From positions 1 through 64,000 of the forward strand of contig VXBM01000887.1 of NCBI GenBank assembly GCA_013400155.1: a stretch of 64,000 nt of DNA, read 5' to 3'. This document shows, one piece after another, positions 49,945 to 64,000 of this stretch. How positions within the stretch are numbered: position 1 is the first letter of the stretch; every line of letters begins with the position of its first letter. The notes under the pieces were generated by a model. It worked only from the letters and a program-made list of their open reading frames with translations, did no database searches and was not told the DNA's origin. The position numbers and the translations under genes were made by a program. The stretch is from Helopsaltes ochotensis (Eukaryota > Chordata > Aves > Passeriformes > Locustellidae).

Positions 49945-50008
49945 TTCTTCCATTCTTCCATTCTTCCATTCTTCCATTCTTCCATTCTTCCATTCTTCCA
50001 TTCTTCCA
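49945..50008. repeat. 8-bp minisatellite, 8 perfect units
   Basis: The unit ttcttcca is repeated eight times without mismatch, then decays into ttctttcctcc. It lies 408 bases downstream (on the SUSD5 strand) of the SUSD5 stop, probably in the 3'UTR or just past it. Perfect units suggest recent expansion and length polymorphism. Confidence 0.97.
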
Positions 50009-50416
50009 TTCTTTCCTCCTTCTTTTCCTCTTCCACTGAGAACAGACCAAAGAGGCCTGACCAGCCTCACCATTACACTATAACCAGGTAACACAAAAAT
50101 TAATCAATTAATTAATTATTAATAGGAGCAAAATGTAAGAGCGGAACAAATTGAAGATGTACTACTGAGCACACCGTGTCCTGCTGGTGTCTCCAAAAGA
50201 CCCTTGTGATAAAAATGTACAGATTCTTTAGCTCTGAAAAGTTGAATATGCTAGACTGCAGTTTCAAAAGGATGAAATATTTTCTGTCTTCTATGTTCTT
50301 CTAGCATTCTTTTTTTCTTCTGCTTTCTGCACTGCTGGATTTTAGCATCCATGAGTCATGTGTTTCTTCTAACATCAATATGCTTTTTCTTCTGATTTCT
50401 GCCAAAAGGCCACTGG

Positions 50417-64000
<13,584 letters not shown>

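Noticed and set aside
49945..50008. CRISPR-like array
   Set aside because: The units are contiguous 8-mers without spacers in a vertebrate genome, so this is a minisatellite.

Overview
The window looks like a bird chromosome, probably a songbird (passerine). CR1 LINE tails are present in both orientations, the genes have many small exons with GT-AG introns, the CRTAP/SUSD5 order matches amniote synteny, and a PAK3-like kinase of the type known to have multiplied in the zebra finch lineage is present. No prokaryotic features are seen. Most of the sequence is intron or intergenic DNA.

Region by region: (1) 1-6532 has no recognised coding exon. It holds a CpG-rich block near 2.7-2.95 kb, a long A-rich tract at 3.2-3.34 kb and a CR1-like fragment near 5.3 kb. 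(2) 6533-15087, plus strand, holds eleven exons of a PAK3-like serine/threonine kinase, with open frames and consistent splice phases. It has the acidic linker and a full kinase domain, but the N-terminal GTPase-binding and autoinhibitory exons and the start codon are not found. (3) 15088-21103 is intergenic and repeat-rich: a degenerate tandem repeat at 17.1-17.8 kb and two LTR-like blocks at 18.5-19.35 kb. (4) 21104-21688 is an assembly gap that removes the start of CRTAP. (5) 21689-41140, plus strand, is CRTAP, the non-catalytic partner of collagen prolyl 3-hydroxylase. The end of exon 1 and exons 2-7 are visible, then a 3'UTR with AATAAA at 41741. (6) 41.8-50.4 kb is the convergent intergenic region, with one CR1 copy. 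(7) 50417-60638, minus strand, holds the last two coding exons of SUSD5 (Sushi domain, then acidic/Ser-Thr-rich ectodomain, transmembrane helix and short tail), separated by an 8.75 kb intron. The upstream Link-domain and signal-peptide exons lie beyond 64 kb.

The genes are not an operon. CRTAP and SUSD5 are an old convergent pair conserved in human. The PAK3-like gene just upstream of CRTAP has no counterpart at that place in human. It is the most interesting item: its glycine loop, activation loop and C-terminus differ from canonical PAK3, yet the core catalytic residues are intact. The strongest unexplained sequence structures are short perfect inverted repeats in introns and intergenic DNA (14.75, 37.04, 37.70 and 49.87 kb) and an 8-bp minisatellite at 49.95 kb.
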